Origin: Sphagnum compactum
Taxonomy: Eukaryota; Bryophyta; Sphagnopsida; Sphagnales
Assembly (NCBI GenBank): GCA_965153455.1
Contig: OZ234501.1
Coordinates: 1,674,001-1,738,000, forward strand
DNA length: 64,000 nucleotides
Direction of reading: 5' to 3'
Made by a program: the position numbers and the translations under genes. Under the pieces are notes generated by a model. The model saw only the letters and a list, made by a program, of their open reading frames with translations. It was not told the origin of the DNA and did not search any database. Shown one piece after another: positions 61,741 to 64,000 of this stretch (position 1 is its first letter; every line of letters begins with the position of its first letter).

Positions 61741-62235
61741 GTAAGAACGCTCTCTCTCCCTCTCCGCCTTTCTTTCTATGTGAACTTTTGGTTTAGGTCA
61801 GGTGTGTGGATCGTACGGATGGGATGGATTGTGGCTTGTTGGGGCCCCATAGGTAGTGGCATGGAGCCCAGGAGAGCTGCAGAAAAGTGGTGGTGCCCCT
61901 TCTCTGCAACCGCTCAACTCCTTCCGATTGTGCTCTCATCCTATATTTACTGACAACTTGAGCAGTTTGTCGATGATTTGTTTGCTTTTCGGCAAGTTTC
62001 CCCATCCCCGGAGTTGGTTGTCTCCGATAGTTCTTTTCTGTTGTGGTTAATTTTTGAGGTGATTTCAACTTTCTCCGCATGTCTGGATGAATGCCTGGCT
62101 TCCGGCAACTACGTTGTGAGACCACAATTCTTTCCACATTCACCTGTTCCTTGGGGATTTCTCACTGGGAAGTTTATGCACATACTCCGAGTAAGCCCAC
62201 TACTCCGGAAGTGTAGCCTTGGCGATGGTAGAAGG

Positions 62236-62640
62236 CCCATGAGTGGCTAGTATTTTGAAAATGGCTACTTTTAACCAGTAGCCGCCCCTTCTCACATTAT
62301 GAATTTGTAAAAAAAAATCAACCCCCTCCCCTTCCTTAACCATTCAACACCTTAAAAAAAAAAAACTTAATTGGGTTGAATATAAGGGGGGTACAAGTTT
62401 AGGTTTTTTTTTTAAAGAGGGCATCTGGTAGGAAAAATGAAAAAAATCAAGGTCCATGAGTGGCTAGTATTTTGAAAATGGCCACTTTTAACCAGTAGCC
62501 GCCCCTTCTCCCATTATGAATTTGTAAAAAAAAATCAACCCCCTCCCCTTCCTTAACCATTCAACACCTAAAAAAAAAAAACTTAATTGGGTTGAATTTA
62601 AGGGGGGTACAAGTTTAGGTTTTTTTTTTAAAGTTAAGAA
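62236..62640 (+). repeat. Repeat G: two near-identical units of about 215 bp in tandem
   Basis: GAGTGGCTAGTATTTTGAAA, AACCAGTAGCCGCCCCTTCT, AACCCCCTCCCCTTCCTTAA and GGGGGGTACAAGTTTAGG occur twice in the same order, 216-217 bases apart, with almost no differences. A partial third unit is at 62828-62885 and a fourth at 56770-56885. Confidence 0.85.
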
Positions 62641-63057
62641 AAACCTGGGAATTAAACCAACCCTAAACTAAATAAACCCCCTCCCTCTTCCGTCCCCCTT
62701 CAACATATGGGAAAAAAAAAACCATGGCACCCCCTTCCCTGGCCATTCAATAATGGAAAAAAAGTTTGACGGAAAAAACTAACCCCCTTCCCCCTCCTCC
62801 TCCCTCCAAACACCCCGCCCCCTAAACCCTCATAATGAATTTGTAAAAAAAAATAACCCCCTCCCCCTCCCATCCCCTTTCAACATATATATTTATAAAA
62901 AAACACCTTGACCCCCCCCCTCCCTAACCACTCAACAATGGAAAAAAAGTTTTGAAAAAAACTAACCCGCTTCCCCTCCTCTTTCCACATGTCAAATGAA
63001 GGAGAAAAAAAAAACATAAACTTGTACCCCCCCTCCCTCCCCCTCAACAGTAAAAGG

Positions 63058-63325
63058 CCCAGTAAAAAAAAAAAAACCAAGGCACACCCCTTCTTCCCCC
63101 TGAACAATGAATAAAGCTAATAAAAGGCTTCCCCTGGCCCTCCTGGCCCAGTAAAAAAAAACACCCAGGCACACCCCTTCCCCCTGAACAATGAATAAAG
63201 CTAATAAAAGGCTTCCCCTGGCCCTCCTGGCCCAGTAAAAAAATAAAATCAAGGCGCACCCCTTCCCCCTGAACAATGAATAAAACTAATAAAAGACTTC
63301 CCCTCGCCCTCCTGGCCCAGTAAAA
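63058..63325 (+). repeat. Three tandem units of about 85-90 bp
   Basis: Each unit has CAGTAAAAA..., AAGGC(A/G)CACCCCTT, CCCCCTGAACAATGAATAAA, CTAATAAAAG(G/A)CTTCCCCT and CCCTCCTGGCC. The minus-strand ORFs across this block are repeats of the same artefact. Confidence 0.85.
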
Positions 63326-63484
63326 AATAATTTATGAAAGTTACAAACAGTAAAAAAAAGTAACTAAAAGTAACTAAAAGTGAAAAAAAGTCAACAAAAA
63401 CAGCCTCCCCTTGCAAGCCAAAAGCCTTGGACTACAAGGGCATTTTGGCGGTCAAACAGCCTACTTCTCCAATTTGTGCCTCAA

Positions 63485-63660
63485 ATCTGTACAGTCACTA
63501 TGTCACATTCTCTACCCTGGGCAAATTTGAGGACCCGTCACTGTGTCACATCCTCCACCCTGGGCAAATTTGAGGACCAGTCACTGTGTCACATTCTCCA
63601 AATTGCAAATTTGAGGACCAATCGCTATGTCACGTTCTCCAAATTGCAATTTTGAGGACT
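63485..63660 (+). repeat. Four tandem units of about 45 bp
   Basis: Units read GTCACTRTGTCACATTCTCC then ACCCTGGGCAAATTTGAGGA or AATTGCAAATTTGAGGAC. The 91-codon ORF across them is a by-product of the repeat. No gene is seen from here to the window end. Confidence 0.8.
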
Positions 63661-64000
63661 GGTAAAAGAAAGGCAACATTAAAGATTATTTCATAAAGTT
63701 GTTTTTTACTTTTCAATTGAATGCCTATTATTTTATCCAAGAGAAAGGGATTTTTGACCTGTGAAATACTTCAATATGAATGATGAGATTCGTTTGTTTG
63801 CATGTGCATGGTGGTGTGGTGGACTTAGTGGGGAAAAACACTAGGGGAGTTTGATCAAAACATTCCCCATGGAGGGTCAATCAAGATATTCTATTTTTCT
63901 TCTGGCAATGAACCTCTTTGATTGGTCCATCATCACCCTCCAAAAAAAAAAAAAAAACACCCTCTCTCTTTGGTAGAATCCTAAAATAAAAGCTTGTCCA

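Noticed and set aside
62880-63276. Minus-strand ORFs with repeated GLLLLALFIVQG-like text
   Set aside because: They are the translation of the three tandem 85-90 bp units and A-runs, not a gene.

Overview
The window comes from the nuclear genome of a land plant. It is AT-rich, has spliceosomal introns with GT...AG borders, and is full of decayed transposons and simple repeats. The best lineage clue is the one large gene. It joins an alpha/beta-hydrolase (SERAC1/lipase-like) domain to an NB-ARC ATPase and leucine-rich repeats. This is the HNL (hydrolase-NBS-LRR) class of immune receptor, known from liverworts and other non-flowering plants. A liverwort is therefore my first guess, but the sequence alone does not prove it.

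Layout. 1-10.1 kb (+): an HNL gene with six exons. Its N-terminus has both an N-myristoylation-type start and an SV40-like nuclear localisation motif. The last exon carries an extreme LRR array: about 50 near-identical 24-residue repeats up to a TAG stop, then about 20 more beyond it in the same register, which decay by about 10.1 kb. 11.0-11.3 kb: more eroded LRR debris. 15.3-17.3 kb and 24.4-27.2 kb: two copies of a fold-back repeat with long inverted arms. The central spacers face opposite ways, and the second copy is split by a solo LTR with a 5-bp target duplication. 17.3-17.6 kb (-): an inverted, truncated copy of the HNL 5' region abutting the first fold-back element. 20.4-21.2 kb: a second LTR of the same family, followed by a minisatellite. 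23.1-23.7 kb: relic of a PIF/Harbinger-associated MYB/SANT-like protein. 27-34 kb: AT-rich DNA in which I see no gene.

34.2-47 kb: a large, diverged inverted duplication (about 34.5-37.7 kb against 42.6-46.5 kb), more GC-rich than its surroundings, with an unidentified ORF fragment at each outer edge. 48-50 kb: two almost perfect RNA-type hairpins and a repeated GTGGCAGAATGT terminal motif. 52.7-54.4 kb (+): a decayed Crypton-type tyrosine recombinase gene with recognisable catalytic-domain motifs. 56-64 kb: short repeats, poly-C tracts and a fold-back MITE-like family, plus two possible gene pieces: a transit-peptide-like ORF at 59.3 kb and a well-bounded exon at 61.6 kb that recalls Sec1/Munc18-like proteins.

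Only the HNL gene looks like a substantial, possibly working gene. Its story is the main biological content: a predicted receptor of about 2,000 residues whose ligand-binding array is being homogenised and expanded, with 5' and 3' fragments of related copies scattered within 17 kb.
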